NCBI RefSeq assembly: GCF_905404315.1
Contig: NC_066296.1
Coordinates: 8,060,001 to 8,124,000, forward strand
Length of the DNA stretch: 64,000 nucleotides
Source of the DNA: Leptidea sinapis
Taxonomy: Eukaryota; Arthropoda; Insecta; Lepidoptera; Pieridae
Direction of reading: 5' to 3'
This document shows, piece after piece, positions 29,425 through 45,300 of the stretch. The translations under genes and the position numbers were made by a program. Numbering within the stretch: the stretch's first letter is position 1; every line of letters begins with the position of its first letter. The notes beneath the pieces are model-generated. The model was not told the origin of the DNA, searched no databases, and saw only the letters and a program-made list of their open reading frames with translations.

Positions 29425-31850
29425 TAGGAACCCAAATATTATTATTTTAAATTTAATTGAATATATTTTATATGATATACAGGTACATAAATGTAAATTG
29501 TTTTTTATTATGATGGTTTTTTATAATTAGGCAATTCAACATTAGTGAATAATGTTTAGTGATAATATAAATTCATTATAGATCTAAGATTTTCTAATTC
29601 ACATGAATTACTTTTTTCATTGTCATTTTATACACCAGTGTATAAAATGTATTCTCAAATTGAATCTCTCTAATATTTAATATACATTTAAAAAGAGATC
29701 TTCATTATAAATATTATTAGGACTTATCATATTCATAAGAATTCAATCATTTTATATATTTCATAATATATCATATACATCACATACTGCATCATTTATT
29801 TATGGGAATAATCTATGAAGAAATTATGTTTATTCCGGTTAATTATTAATTTGTACCACTATACAATTTTTATGATATATATCAAGGTACATACTTATTT
29901 ATAAAGTTTAAATTATCATGATTCAGGCTTTACATGTGACCATTTAATAATTGTTCACGGCTTAATATTTCGTTGTTTTAACATGGGGTGATTTTACTAT
30001 TGATTTTCTTAACTTAACCCTTAAATTCGTCCAAAGTTTAGGTATTATAAAATTAATAATTATAATACTAGATAGGAACCTATATAAAATTATTATAACA
30101 CAATGTTGTGTTAAATTCAAGGATTGACTTTATCAGCAATCTTTGTCTACGAAAAGCATAGTAACCAACCATATTGCGACCAGTACCTCTTAAATCTGGA
30201 CATTGGTAACTAGTCACTTGGTTTATTACGTCTAGAATCTAGGTAGATTATGAAAGCTGTGAATACGTCCAAAAAAAAGCAGCAAACTACTACTTTCAGC
30301 AATGCACAACACTAAAACAAAGTGATATACATATCGCCGGTGGCTGGTCCGTGATGCACACTAAAGTAATAAACCTGGCCTGTTTTTATGCGTTGCCCAA
30401 CAGCAAAATGCTCTATGTAACGCAGCAGATGTTATCTATGTTTAGTCATTATAAAATAATTAAAAAAATTGAATTATAAGATCCTTCATAGGTGGTGTTA
30501 CATTCATAATATTATGAGCTACGTTTTTGGCCGTGTTTAACCTATACCTACGTCAAACGAAAACTGCATACTCTTAATGCTTAGGTATCTACCTAATCTA
30601 AACGGAAGAAAATTAAAAATATAATTTCTAAACTACTAGGTTTGTATGATTGTAATTCAGAAAAAACGCCGTTAGGTTTATGGGCAAAAAATCCATCCAA
30701 AAGATATCGATTTTAGGCTTATTTTATTGTTTTATGTAGACAGGTACGGTGGTTGTCAAAATATATTAAACAAAAATGGTGGCAAGTACAATATTTTTAA
30801 AAACATTATTTGGTAAAAAATTGTATTGCGAGCGATCAAAAATGCGAACTACAAAATAATAGTACCTAATTAATAATACGAGTACTAGAAGATTTTGCAA
30901 ATGCTGCACCTATGAACTAACATTGCAACATTATAATGTAAAATTATGTAAAATGGAACGAGAGTACAGTAATATTGAACTCGTAATCAATTATGTACTA
31001 TCTACATAGTATTTATTTCACATCTTGCAATAGTTTTTAAATTTGATTCGTGAATATTTCCTAAAATAAAATAATTTATAAGTATTTAATAATAAAACAC
31101 AAAAAGTTTATGTACTTATTATAGGTGTACGCACTACATTGTACAGTCTTCAAGTCTTCGACCAGTAACTACTTATTAGTATTCTTGAAATTTTAATTGC
31201 TACTAAGTAGTAAGTGTAATTTACTAACTAGTAAGTAACTACACTTTACAGTACTGAATACTGCCTATTGCAATGTGCATTATAATAATTATTACTAATA
31301 CGTAAGTACCCAACTAGGTACCTATGCCGTACGTGGTACGTAACGACTTACGAGTACGACGTAGATTGTAGACTATTGAAGTATTGACTATTGACCATAG
31401 AGCTTTTCAATATGTGAATATGTTGCAACTTGCCATATTTAAATTCATATTCGTGCATATTCCTATATAATTAATTTTTATTCGTCTAAAATAGCCTTTT
31501 TTGAGGTAATTTTATATTTTCACAACGATACATATATTATTTACCAAGATTTCACAATGATTTGTAGTCCACATTTTGAATTCCGATTATATTCACATTT
31601 CAAGTTTCAACCATTGTTCACTGTTCAGAGTTCATACGATTTTGTTGTAGAGGATATCATTTAAAGGCCTTTTTAAGGTTTTAAATTCTTGTAGCCATAC
31701 AATTCTCAATTATTAAACGCACAAATTATCTTTAAAAATACCAAATTCTATTTACCCCTATAATCAATATAAAGTTATGCTTTAAATTATTTCACAACTT
31801 AATATAAAATTGCAGATTTGTCTTTACCGCGCAAGTACTCTTTTTTGGGA
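29425..31850. other. Intergenic AT-rich stretch
   Basis: No coding frame. Only repeat 30226-30425 is recognised here. The last 100 bp lead into the GC-richer 5' region of the NSL1 gene. Confidence 0.5.
30226..30425. repeat. CTAGATAGARTRTGACAGCTGTG repeat, copy 2
   Basis: Shares CTAGAATCTAGGTAGA, AAAGCTGTGAA and GTGATGCACACTAAAGTAATAAACCTGGCC with copy 1 (5620-5830). Confidence 0.6.
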
Positions 31851-32563
31851 GCCGATATATATTTTTTATCTCTTTCTTGCATACAGAACACTCTGAAGCT
31901 GAACGCTCAGTGAATATCTAGCGTTTGGTTCGGTTTACGCTGTATTTCGTCACTAGAGTTATGACAATAGTATCTGCTGAATCCTTGGTAAAATAGTGAT
32001 TTTGAGGCTAATTCCGCCATTGTTGTTTTAAGTCGCTCTTGTCACTGTTTTGTTGATGATCGGTAAAATTTAATGTGCGTTGGGCGTTCGAAAACATTTG
32101 CCAGTTGTGTCTTGTAAAGTGTTGTGGAAGTGTATCATTTCCTGTGCCATATCGTACAGAAACAAGGAACTGCGAATGCTAGCAAACTCTTGTTATCACG
32201 TGGGTTAATTTTAGAATGATATCAATTTTAATGTAATTTTAAGTATTTTGCGTTGTTGTGAATTGAGAGACCACAGTGATGCGGTTGTTTATGCATAGGC
32301 CGGCTTATAATCGGTGTATAATTGTGTTTTCAGAAGCGCGCCGACTCTTATCGTAGTGCGCCTCGCCTTGGCTGTCTATATAGCCGGCGGGGAAAGTTAA
32401 CAGAGAATGACAGCAGTGAAACATATTATAGTGATTACTTGTGCAGTCACGCAGTGTTAAAGTGAAGTGTGGTCGTGTGTTACATAAGGCCGGTATGCTC
32501 GAACCTGGGAGCCCGCCCTGACGCGTTTGCCACCGCCGTCCGTGGCGGGCGACGCTCTATGTC
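31850..32563 (+). promoter_or_regulatory. Promoter and 5' UTR region of NSL1/KANSL1
   Basis: Base composition rises toward GC, with CGCGCCGACTC and AGCCGGCGGGGAAAG blocks near 32340-32395. No TATA box is evident; a TCAGT initiator-like motif lies near 31907. Position and extent are inferred from the downstream start codon. Confidence 0.4.
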
Positions 32564-33387
32564 ATGGCCCCGGCGCTCACTGTGGCTCCAGAAATACTCA
32601 CCTACGACGAGGTCGTGGAGACTGAGAAACGACGGGCGCTCGCGTCCGTCAATAACCTCTCTTCACACATGGAGGAGGATGACATGGGCCTGCAGAACCA
32701 GCCCAGCTTGGCCAAGGACTCACAGGAGATGGAACAGATCCTAGTTGACCTAGGTAATAGTGACATAGGCCAGACTGATTTACTCCAAGCTATCAAGACA
32801 TTAGAGAGTGGTGGTGATGGTCTATCAACAGAAGAACCTGATGCCATATTCCCCCTGTCTGGTTTTGATCTTGCTGAAGTTGGAGATTCAGAAAGTGATG
32901 CTGCTGAAGAAAAAATAAAGTCGACACAGTCAAGATTAGAACGCCGATCTGCATTTCTGTTGCGAAGATTAAGAATTTTACAAGCAAGATCAATCGGCAA
33001 GAGAATATCGGAAGAAGCAACTCAAACATTTGAAAGTTGTACACGTGGGGCACGAAAAGATGGAGTTGGGAGGAAAATTGGTGTTAAAGCATTTATAAAG
33101 AAAGTAGAGACCACAGCAGCTTTACAGGCCAGTGCAGCATCAAGAAGTGTACCGGGGCCATCATATTACAATGCTGGAAGCTCAAAAGGTGATGTGTCAA
33201 AATCTTCGTCAGTGGGCATTGCATCAGGAACCTTAACTGGATTGGAGGACACAGCGGGTGCTTTGAGATCTCACTTGTCAATAGTGAAACACCAATTGGA
33301 TTCAGATGCTACAGCATCATCTTCAGGGGCCGAAAGTAATGATGAGGCAGTACCATACACTAATCAAACTCAGCAGCACATGCCAAT
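32564..33387 (+). CDS. KANSL1: NSL1 exon 1
   Basis: ATG at 32564 with a good context (GTCATGG). 274 codons plus 2 nt, donor GTAAGA. Includes an acidic region and the [20 protein letters not shown] helix. Confidence 0.9.
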
Positions 33388-36300
33388 GTAAGACATTTTA
33401 TATTATCCTTGCTATCATGAAAACAAAGTTGAACCAACAGATACCTCCATAAAAATAATGTGATTATGATGTTTCAAATAGATAAATAATTACATATTTA
33501 TTAAATAATCATAAGTACTATTCCTGAAACATAATTCAAGGTTATTTATATGCTGGATTTTGATAATCTTATGATGGTTAGGTGTGAAATAGTTGCTTTG
33601 TTGGAACTCAAATTATTTTCTTTAATATTTAATTCTTCTGCAATGTCTAGAGTCAGACAGAGAAAGGTGTTTTTTTATTCACAGCTTTTCTAAAGAGAAT
33701 CTGTTTCAAAACAACCTACTAGAACCAAATCTCTTCATAAGTTTTCATTATGTTTTCACATATACATTTCTTTATGAGAAAAAAAGATATTCACTTGATG
33801 TTAAATGATACACCATGCCCATAACAATACAGTATGACTCATTCTTGATTCAACCCATAATTCTGAGGGGCACACAATTGCTTTCATCACTTGTAACACA
33901 GATGTAAAGTCTTATTAGACCAGTAATGTAACTAGCTATTAGGTACCCTTTAAACTGAAACACAATAATGTTTACACAATATCGGCCTGTGCAAAGAACT
34001 CTCCCAATGGTAAGCTCTACAAAAAGTTTGACCAAGGCCTTGTGATCCCTCAGGTGTGGCATGAGAATATTGATGACAGTGATCACTTTGTCCTTCTTTT
34101 TCATAATAAAAATATTATCTCTATATGTATGTATATGCCTAACAATTTGCAGAGATGTACAATGTATATCGATGGTTTTGTTTAAGTATAGATTTGCTAG
34201 ATGAAATTAATAACATTGTTTTTATGAAATATGCCAAGTTTAATGAAAACACAAGCAAAGAGGCTATATGTGATCTTAAATGCAAAGATATAGGGTGTGC
34301 AGATGTACACTATTTTTGAATGAAAAAAGTAATGTAACAAGCTGTCTGATTTAAGTGAAACCATCTGCCTTAATAGTCTGTTTTAGTTCACCAAGATATT
34401 TTTTTATGGGTATAGAAAAGTGTATCATATATTTTTTTTTTATGAAAATAAGGGATGAGACGAGCAGGATGGGCAGCTGATGGTAATTGATGAGTCCTGC
34501 TCATTACAATGCAGTGCCGCTCAGGATTCTTTGAAAAACCCCAAAAAATTCTGAGTAGCACTACAACTGCACTCGTCACTTTGAGACATAAGATTTTAAG
34601 TTTCATTTGCCCAGTAATTTCGCTAGCTACGGCGCCCTTCAGACCAAAACACAGTAATGCTTACACATTACTGATTCACGGCAGAAATAGGCGCCGTTGT
34701 GGTACCCGTAATCTAGACGGCATCCTGTGCAAAGGAGCCTCCCACTGGTATATATTATAGTATTAAGGCAAAACAAACCTATATGTGTGTTGTGCTCATC
34801 ATCATATGACTTGCAAGATTCTTTAGCCCAAAATAAAAATATACATTGAGGAATGATTTGATGATGCAATAGTTACACAATTTGCATAATCTCATTGAAC
34901 TGTCTTAAAAATACATGTATGTGCCATTTTGATTGATGAGTTTTTGGAATCTTGTTGGAGTGACATGATCCAGTTGTGTTGGATATTTTGGGACATCTGC
35001 CCAATCCTCACCTCCTATATCTCGAAATATTTCCATGATTATCGGTCCTTAGCTGCCCTCATCTAAAGTATAATGGCAATCTTGAACTAATAAATTAAAT
35101 TCAGAATAACCACATGCTTAGTTTTTTTGAGATTAATAAGACATTCAGCTGATAGTATTAATACACCCTGCCCATTACAATACAGTGCCACTCAGGACTC
35201 TTGAGAAACTCATACATTCTGAGTGGTACTATGATTGTGCTCATCACCTTGAGAAATAAGGTGTTAAGTCTCAATAGCCCCGTAATTTCACCAGCTACAG
35301 CAGACAATGTTTAAACATGACTGCTTCACGGCAGGAAAAGGCACCATTGTGGTACCCATTATCTAGCAGGCATCTTGTGCAAAGGAGCCTCCCACTGGTA
35401 ATACACATGGATATTTACATAAAAAGATGAATGTTGTGTTTTATCACTTAATATGTCTTATTAAAATAACCATAATTGTTTAGTATATTATTATAGTGAT
35501 GGTTAATTGTATGTTCCAGTGAGAAGCGTGCACTGTGGTCATGGCAGAGGAGACGCGCCTCCATTGCCTCGCGCTGGGGTTGGCTGCAGGCCCAGGTGCA
35601 AGAGCTGGAGTACAAGATCCGCCAGCACAATGATCTACATACACAGGTCACACTCTATTGTTTTTTAATTTATTTAATAGAATGGGACATGATATTATTT
35701 AGATAGCAACGTGGCAATGGCAAATGAATTTCCTAACCAAAATTTCTTTCAGTTTTTATCCAAGTGCTCTTCCACTGAGCCAACTGTTCCAGTTCGAGCA
35801 AGTCATGCAAATTTGTATTTGATTTGTTAGTTAGACTGAATAATATGATGTGCTTATTATATTTTTGAATTTGTATTAGTGGTAAAATTAATTTTTAACC
35901 TTGTGATAATATTGCAAGGACTTAAACCTCTGATCTGCTAAATTATCTCATGAGATCGGTGACCTTGAAAACTGTAGACTGCTGCAAATCCAATGTGTTC
36001 TGTAGTTTGGGGAACAGGGTTCAATTGAACTTTAAAAATCCTATTAAAACCTGTATTATGTTATCTTAATGTCACTTTACAATGTTTTAAATGTTGTTAG
36101 AATAGGCTTAGTTTGCCAAATATTTTGTTGAGGTTTATTTCTTACCTGTGCCAAGTGATTACAAATTATAAGTGTTTATTATACTTTTACTAGCTGACCC
36201 AGCAAATGTTGTATTGCCGATATTAAAATCGCGATACAAAAGTAACTGTTGATTGTAGATGGGTGAAAATTTGAAGTTGTATTTATTTTTTAAAGCTGAC

Positions 36301-39300
36301 TCATAATCAAGCAAATTTAAAAAAAAATGTCAAAAAAATTAAAAAAAAAATCGTGTGGACCACCCTTAACATTTAGGGGAATGAAAAATAGATGTCTGAT
36401 TCTCAGATCTACCCAATATGCACTCAAAATTTCATGAGAATCGGTCAAGTCGTTTCGGAGGTGTTCAATGCTTAACACCATGACATGAGAATTTTATATA
36501 TTAGATTATTATCTGTCAAGATGGAGAATGAAGTGATCATGTAAAGGTGTGATCATCTTCAGGTACGCTATAATAAGAGTCCACTGTCTATCTGTCCATT
36601 TTTCCATCTGTTTGTCAAAGTCCTGTATATCATCAACCTCAATAGGAAATCTTGATAGTGTGTCAATAAGTATTGTTCCAATATATTCTTCCTACTGTAG
36701 TTTCTGTGAAAGATACACGACAATTAGCGAGTGTCACATGTTTACACATAGTGCCTAGCCATTTGTTGATAGCAATGATTCAATTCATAATGTTGAGAAA
36801 TTTTTAATTACAGTTTCTCAATATTGTTTGTTATTTATGGTATATCCTTTATATTTTTTTTGTTACTTACCCACATTCTAAATTATTCTAAAAATGTCTA
36901 CTGCTTAATTAACTTGTTAAAATCATAATTATACAAAATTCCAAAAATACTTGAATTACAAGTAATTTAAATCTTGAGTCTAAACAAGAAATTAGATTAG
37001 ACCAAGCTTAGAGTAATCTATACTAATATTATAAAGCTGCAGTGTTTGTTTGTTTGTTTGTTTGTTTGTTTGAACGCGCTAATCTCTGGTACTACTGGTC
37101 CGATTTGAATGATTCTTTCAGTGTTGGGTAGTCCATTTATCGAGGAAGGCTATAGGCTATGTTTTTTTTTTCAAAATTAGGGATCCGTAATAAAATTGCT
37201 ATTTTGTAACACAAGGTGTAAAATCGAAAACCTATTTTTGCGTGCGCTGCAAAAACTATTGACAATAGAACAAAATGATGTACAGGCAATATTTTATCTC
37301 GGTATTTCCACGGAAACGAGAAAAACGCGGGTGAAACCGCGGGGCACAGCTAGTTGTTTTATAATTTTAATGGTAGTGATTGGTACTAATGATTAAAACA
37401 TGTTTTAATTACTATTGTTGTACAATAACTAATAATATACATATGTTTAACTTGAAAATGTCTGCCAAGAATGGTAATTACAACATTTAACAATTTTAGG
37501 AGATATTGTAGAAAGTAATAAATATCCTATGTGGTTGTAAGGAATCTTTCATGTGCAAATTAGATTCGTATTTGATCAGTTTTTATAGAGGTAGGGTACC
37601 TAGTGAACTATTTGCTTTGAGAGTATAGGATATAAAATGCAGTAGGTATCTTGTTTTGCTCCTCTACCAATTATTGTCACATATTATGTCAATCAGACAG
37701 ATAACTTTATAAGCAAAGTGAAATAAATATTTATATTGAGTGACAAACATTCACATTCCCAAATTCAACATCTCTAGTCAGTGGTAAATACCTAATTTAT
37801 AGTAAAAATATATCTGTTTACACCTGGCAACTTTTATGTTGCAGCTGACTGAGAGCTGGCAACCATATTTTTTTCAATTCTTTAAATCTTTACATTACAT
37901 ATTTCCTATAGAATGACGTAAAATTAATTGAAAAAAAAAACACACTTGCAATTCACATCAGAAAATTAATTATAAGTACCAAAGTAAACTACAGGTCCTT
38001 GCGGCCAATGTTTTTTATAGGCAACCTATTGCTAATACATTGTATACTCTCGTATAACGTTCATTTAAAGTTAGTTTCCAGCTTAGCGAAACTCTCTAAG
38101 AAAAAAGTGATTCACTCAATTGTATGAAACGTACAGTCATTGATAGGTTGACAGCTGATGACGGCTATAATCTTGTGAAAAACGGAGATGGCTGATGTTC
38201 TATGCATCTGTTTGCTTTCAAACTTAGCCGGATTATACTACGTGGCCAATCGCCATACTGTAATTACTACTATTTCAAACATAAGTCAAATCACAAACTA
38301 AAATTAAATTTTTTCTTAGTCAGGCCTGCTTATTATGTAGTATTTACATCCTCTTTGTTAGTTTCATCAAAACAATAAGTACCTGCAGAATTCAGCGGAT
38401 CATAGGCTATTAGAACATTCAACATGTTCGAACATGTCACATGGTTACAAGCTGTTCAAGGTCAATTCTGTGTTCACGTTTAGTTTGGCATTAATTTTTT
38501 ATGCGCGCTCTACACGCTCGATTCGTACAGTGAAACTTATAATTATGTTACACTGCGAAAAACAGTCACAGTCTACTTCTAATTCAAATATTTTTATTCA
38601 AAATAAAATTAAAATCATACATTAACCAAAATTTATGAAGGATGCGAGACTCTAATTATATCACTAATTATTAGAATTCAAATCACTTATTGAAGTTAAA
38701 AACTACCACCCATTGACCATGTCTCAGACCTGAGAAGAACGGGCGCAAGAAACTCGGAAGTTACTCATTTAATGTCATCATCACATCATTTATTAGGAGG
38801 AAGAAATCCATAGTTAAATAATAGCCAAACCTGATGTAACGTCAATATTTGGACGACGCAAAATTTCTCGTGAGCACATTTTTTTTTGCCATAACAAAAA
38901 TTGTACTTTAATAATTTGATATAGACAGAGTATCTCTTAGATATTTTATACGTCTAGACTCTAGATAGAGTATGACAGCTGTGAAAAGGTCGAGAAAAAT
39001 AGACTTTAGAACTAACCTCTATTTTGAGCAATTCACGCACGCTAACATAGAGTGTCATACAAATCGCGAGTGTAAAACGTACCTTGTCACGCACACTAAA
39101 CTAATATTTCTGGCCTGTTTTTATCGTTTGTCTAATAGCAATCTCAATATCGTTTTTCTAATGTCATATATTTTGTCATTTCATTTGATAGTAAGTTCTA
39201 CGACTGCAACGAACCGTATTTTCACGAGTACGGATCGGATTGAGATCGGACGTAGTGCAAAAGCGCTCTTAGGGTTCCGTTTCTTGCCATTTGGTTACCA

Positions 39301-42300
39301 AACTCTAAAAATGAGATATTAATGCTATACAAACATGAAATGATTATTTTAATAACATAGATTGATAAGAAACGAGGCTGCAGCATATATCTATCAAAAT
39401 ATTATGTATACTTAGAAAAATATGCATAAATATGTTAAAAAGTGTGAAAATAAGTCATTTTTGGGAAATTCTGTTAGATGCTATAATAAGTTCCCCACGA
39501 CCATAACATAATTGTCTGACAAAACATTCAAGATATAAATAAAAACTGTTTTAATGGGAAAAGGTTACTATAATATTAAGGATTATGCATATAACATGCA
39601 TATCGTGAGTCTCAGCGACCCTGTAGCATCCACTGACATATTTTTAATTTACTTTTTGACGCTTTTGCGCACATTTTATGATATTTACAGATGCTTTTTG
39701 TAAGCTTACGTAAATAAAAATTATTTCATTTTTCTTTTTCATTCATTCAGCGATATTCGCAAAAAGGAAAGTTCTCAGCAAACGTTAGGACGTATAATAT
39801 TCCTAACACTGATATTATGAACATAACATGCTACGTGTTTCGTATTATATGATATGTTGGTAATTACCTATACAGTTAGCGATATAAATAATTCAGTCAA
39901 CAAAGTGAGATGAGATGAACGGGCGCGGAGTACTTAATTTATATTATGGCAAAACAACGTTTGCCGGGTAAGCACTTGTCTATACTAATACTATAGAGAG
40001 GAGAGATGTGATTTATTTATTTATTTAGGCCATCCAAACAGATTACTACAATAATTTCTTACCGAAGGTCTTAATTAAAACACATTTAAATCTTATTGCA
40101 ATCCTATAGGGTCGCACAGCTTGAATAAGATTTTAAAATGAAATCAACTACAAAATTCCTATTCTACTTAATTATTTTATTTAGCTTATTAAAAAAACCT
40201 TATGAAAAATTCTTTCACTGTTGAAAGCTACACTGGGGTGGGGTGGGTGATATGGTTATATTATATTTTCAAAATTAGGGATCCTTACTAAAACTCCAAT
40301 AATGTAACCCAAGGTGTAAAAAACTACCTAAATTACATCGCGAGCGCTGTGGAAAGTATTGATGATAGAATAAAATAATTGTACAACGACTTTGCAGAAC
40401 ACATCATTATTTTCAAAAATTTTCGCGATAGCATATGTTTTAAGTATTCTTTTATTTTAAAATTTTAATTGAAATGTCGCTACTACGTGCTCAGTTGCGT
40501 ATACGCAATACGTGGACGAAGTCGCGGGCTAATAGCTAGTTAATAATAAACGCGTAAAATATAACAAAAATATTTTCAGACGATGCGGTGATGGAGGATT
40601 TTTTTTTATGAAAATACGAGACGAGCAGGACGTTCAGGTGATGGTAATTGATACGCCCTGCCCATTACAATGCAGTGCCGCTCAGGATTCTTGAAAAACA
40701 CAAAAAACTCTGAGTGGCATTACAATTGCGCTCGTCATCTTGAGACATAAGATGTTAAGTCTCGTTTGCCCAGTAATTTCACAAGCTACGGCGCCCTTCA
40801 GACCGAAACACAGTAAAGTTTACACATTACTGCTTCAATGCACAATCTAGCCGGTATCCTGTGCAAAGGAGCCTCCCACTGGTGAATTAATGGAATATCT
40901 TTTTAATCTCGATATATATATGTATCAATAATATATATTATGCAAGATTGAAACCATTCTATTAAAGTTTAGACATACGCGCGGGGTGTCTAATTCACAA
41001 ATCTCTTATCTTATCACGCGTCTACATTTGAGGAGGGCGTTAACCTATCTCCTCCGTCTGTTAATAATTACATTGACAATGTAATGGTTATTTAGATTGT
41101 GACACTCAATAAAATAAATAAATAATTGACACACTTTATTTATGATATTATTAATAATGACAATGATTTAATTAATAAAATAAACATTATTAAACGTACA
41201 TAAATACATATCAAGGCCATGACTCGTGAACAAATTTAACATTATTAGTCATACAAATTCATACATTACATTCGTCATACAATAAAAATAATAGAATTTG
41301 CTAGAAACTGTCATAACGATAACACAATGTTAAAACCAGGACAGACATAAACTTATAATGCCTACTACTCGGCTAAGCCGAGTTAGTGAATCTTTTGTGG
41401 GGCGATGCATACGCTTTTACAACAAGATCCTAGAAAATATTAAAAAAAAAAGAATTACGTTATTCAAAAGAATTGTTAAAAAACGATTGTGTGGTGTGGT
41501 TACTATAACATAAATGACTTTCTTAATGATACCACAGATTGGGAATGGAGCGACCGCCCTCAGGCTATTAAATAATAATTTAACTGTACAATATTAATTT
41601 GTAAACTCTAATTTTATTATGAAAAAAAAAGCCCGCTGAGTTTGAATGTTTGTTTAGTACCCGGGGCCCCGTAGCTTATTATAAAATCGGCCATATTGCG
41701 TCGTCAAACAGTTATTACTAACAAAATTTAATTAACCCCAGCTTTGATTTCGCCTCGTACTTCGTCTATAGCTAGGTACTAACGTCATAAAACACTTAGG
41801 ATTTTCGTACGTCGGTGTGAATCGAAGGAAACACGAATTGATAGTTTTATCTATAACCTAATTTTCGTAATCTATTCGCACTAATGTAATATATTCTATG
41901 GAGAAACACACATAGATGTCTATCATTGCATTTAGAAGGTAGTACTTTATTTTAGTAAAATTACTACTATTTTTTGCAAGACATATTAATGGTTTAGTTT
42001 GTTCCCTGAAAGAAGAAACAATTAAGATATTATTTTTTAATAAAGAAAGTTAATTTAGATAATGGTATTATGTTTATCATAATTATTAATTTAGATTATT
42101 TAGTATTAGTATCTGGACGACCGAGCCTTGCTGGCATTTTTAAGAATGTACAAAACTTGAACAAAAATAAAACTAATAGGACATCTGGATTCAAACCTCG
42201 GTCGGAAAGCAGAACTTTCCGGATCACCCAATGCCCCATCTGAGCTATTATAGTCTTGTATATAGTGGCGAAATTTACCTTTGTATTCTAATGTTATTGT

Positions 42301-45300
42301 AGGTGTTTCTCGTTAAAACACGGATAAAATTACATTATTTAAAATTGAAACCTACCTAGATCGATTTCTCGCCTCCGAAACTATCTGTATACTAAATATC
42401 ATTAAAATCGTTCGAGCCGTTTTCGAGTTTCAGATTATATAAATATATATATTTATATATAAAAATTGCTCGTTTAAAGATATAAGATTTGATGGTTGTG
42501 AATGTGATAAACATTATAACAATTGCTTAGACGTCTGTTAGTCTGTTTTTGTAACAAACATCGTCCATTGACGTCATTTAAAAATCTTGAATCTTAAAAC
42601 ACTTGGTTGCAAATACGTTATGCGCAGTTATATGATAATGTTGGAGGGTTCTAGAACGAGTTCCTTTGTCGCAAACCCTGTCGCAGACATTTCCATGACC
42701 CATATTCATAATACATTAGTCATACCTTCACACTGAAGGCGCGAAGCTATTTTGTGATTTAGATAATAATCATGCATTATGTATCAAAATACATATCTCC
42801 CCTGAGTGTTATAGCAGGATAATTTGATATTTGTTTAATATGTTGGTTGGCTTTGGCCTTAGACATTGCTATGGCGTTGACGATTTACGTAATAATTTCT
42901 CTTAGAGTGTTATTAACAGAAATATTGGTAGATCAGAAACAGTAAGATCTGGTCTATATACTATCACAAAACGAACTATGAATTAAAAAAAAATCTTTAT
43001 TGCATTAAATCCTATACCTCTTGGCGTGCATCCGTGTAGAATGGGATGTCGCTATGCCAACTTAATAGCTGACAGGCAGTATTTAGATAAAACCTTTAGT
43101 TGCGAATGCATCGGGCAACTACTAGTATATTCTACCATGATTTAGGTATTTTGATATGGAAGAGGTGGACTGCCGAACTTACAGGTCACCTGATGTTAAG
43201 TAACCATCGCCGCCCACATTCTTCTGTAGCACCAGAGGAATCACAGAAGCGTTGCCTTGGCCTTTTAGTGTACGCGTTTTTTGAAGATACCCAATGAATA
43301 CTCTCCTATCTATATATATATACTATGTCGGTTATACACATTATGTATTGTTCAAAAATTTATTTATTTTATTATAAATTGACAATGTGTCAAACGCGAG
43401 AACCAATCACGTTGAGCGAGCGCTCAAGATTGGACCAGGATCGAATCACTGAGCAAATTTACCACATTATTTTCAAAACCGTGTAACTGACAAACCAAGT
43501 TTTAACTTAATTACCAAATCGGTGATAATTTGTGTAGTGCTAACAATGGGCTGATTTACCTTACATGGAGCATCACCCGTAACTTATCCATCAGTGTTGC
43601 ATGTTGATCGCATAGAGATTATTAAAACGTTTAGACTAATTAGCGTTAAGAAAACTAAAGATCTCTGGGAATCTCTGTTAACGTAGTGAAATCTGTAATA
43701 GAAATTGTAGCCACAGATTTAGCTTTTATTTTCAATAAGAGTGTACATTGCGGTATATTTCCAAAGTGATGCGTTAGGAGTGTTTTGTGATTTATCCAAG
43801 GCATTCGACTGCGTCCATCATGAAACCTTACTTAAAAAATTTCACCACTATTGGGTTAGAGATGTTTCTCTAGATTTAGTAAAATCGTACTTGTGTAATA
43901 GAATTCAAAGAGTAGTCATTAATGGAACAAGATCAACTGGATCTATCATATCGATGGGTATCATACCGCAGGGCTCAATCTTGGGTCCTTTTTTGTTCCT
44001 GGTTTAATTTCCGTCAATGATTTACCATATCTTATTCAAAATAAACATGATATTATATTGTTTGCTGACGATACATCTTTGTTATTTAAAATAAAACGCC
44101 AGCAAAAAAAAACTGTCAGGTTGACGACGACATTGCTGAAGTAGTAAATTGGTTTAATGTTGATAACTTACTTTTAAACGAAGGGAAAACAAAATGTGTA
44201 AGATTTACACTTCCAAATATAAAGCACCAACCAACACCTATAAAAATTAATAATGACAAACATGATGTAGTAGAAACGACAACATTCCTAGGCATCATTA
44301 CATTAGACTTTAAACTACAATGGGGTGATTATATAAAAAAACTTATGTAATGGACTTAGCTCTGCAGTATTTGCGATAAAAAAAATTAGGCAGCTGAAAT
44401 GTTGAAACGGCTAGACTTGTATATTTCAGCTGCTTTCATAGTGTCATGTCTTACGGAATTATATTGTGGGGTAGGGCTGCAGATTAAAAATTTAAATGTA
44501 TCGTAAAAAATAAATTAACATCTAAGGCCTATTATAATGTGAATGATTATTTGAATGATAAAGATAGTTGGAATTAATGTTCTAAATTTTGTTAATGAAT
44601 ATTGTTATACTCATTTGAATGCTATTGTAACTTTTGTACTTCATCGTGACTTGCACTAAATAACTTATAAAGTTCTACTCACTACTTTTTTATTCACTAT
44701 AAAGATTTTTTGACTTTGACTTTGTTTATAACTGTCTCTTTCGTTTTCAGTTACGAGAAGCGAAGGGGCGTGTTGAGTTTGAAGGCGAGCCGGTCGGCTA
44801 CGAAGGAAGCTTGCCTGGTGACGACGACGCTTGCACGTGCGCCCGGGTCCGACCGCTTCGGAGGGACACCTTCAAGAAGAGGAAACTGTTGCAGATGCAC
44901 AACCTGCATCTTGCCAGCACCAAAGCAGCCAAGCCATCAGATATCAGGTTGGTGCCAGCAAGCACAAAATAAAACAACAATAACAAAATAATAGCAAATG
45001 AATTATTTACGTCTCTAATACTACACATACTCTAAATAATTCAGCTTTTTGGTAATTACCAAAAGATCTTTTGTATTGATTTTGTCTTGATTCTTTCAAA
45101 ACAATTTCCCACCACACTTCTGTTCAAGAAGTTAGTGACGTCTTTAAATTTGATTCAGTGGGAGGCAATCCATAAAGGTGATGTTCATTTGAACAGTAAT
45201 TCGGTCTTAAATCTTATGAGGGTAATTAGTACGTCTCTAGTGAAATTCCGTCACTGGGAAGGACTTTATTTCAAACTGGCCATATATCATATTATATTAG

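Larger units (their letters stand above)
33388..35519. other. NSL1 intron 1
   Basis: Holds two copies of the ~300-bp repeat (34432-34749 and 35122-35399). No exon seen. Confidence 0.6.
35647..44750. other. NSL1 intron 2 (9.1 kb)
   Basis: The largest intron. Contains a GCTGACCCAGCAAACG repeat, Helitrons, LINE pieces and other repeats listed separately. Exons 2 and 3 join in phase 0, so no extra exon is required. Confidence 0.6.

Noticed and set aside
32602..33281. Three - strand frames opposite NSL1 exon 1
   Set aside because: Antisense shadows of a GC-rich coding exon.
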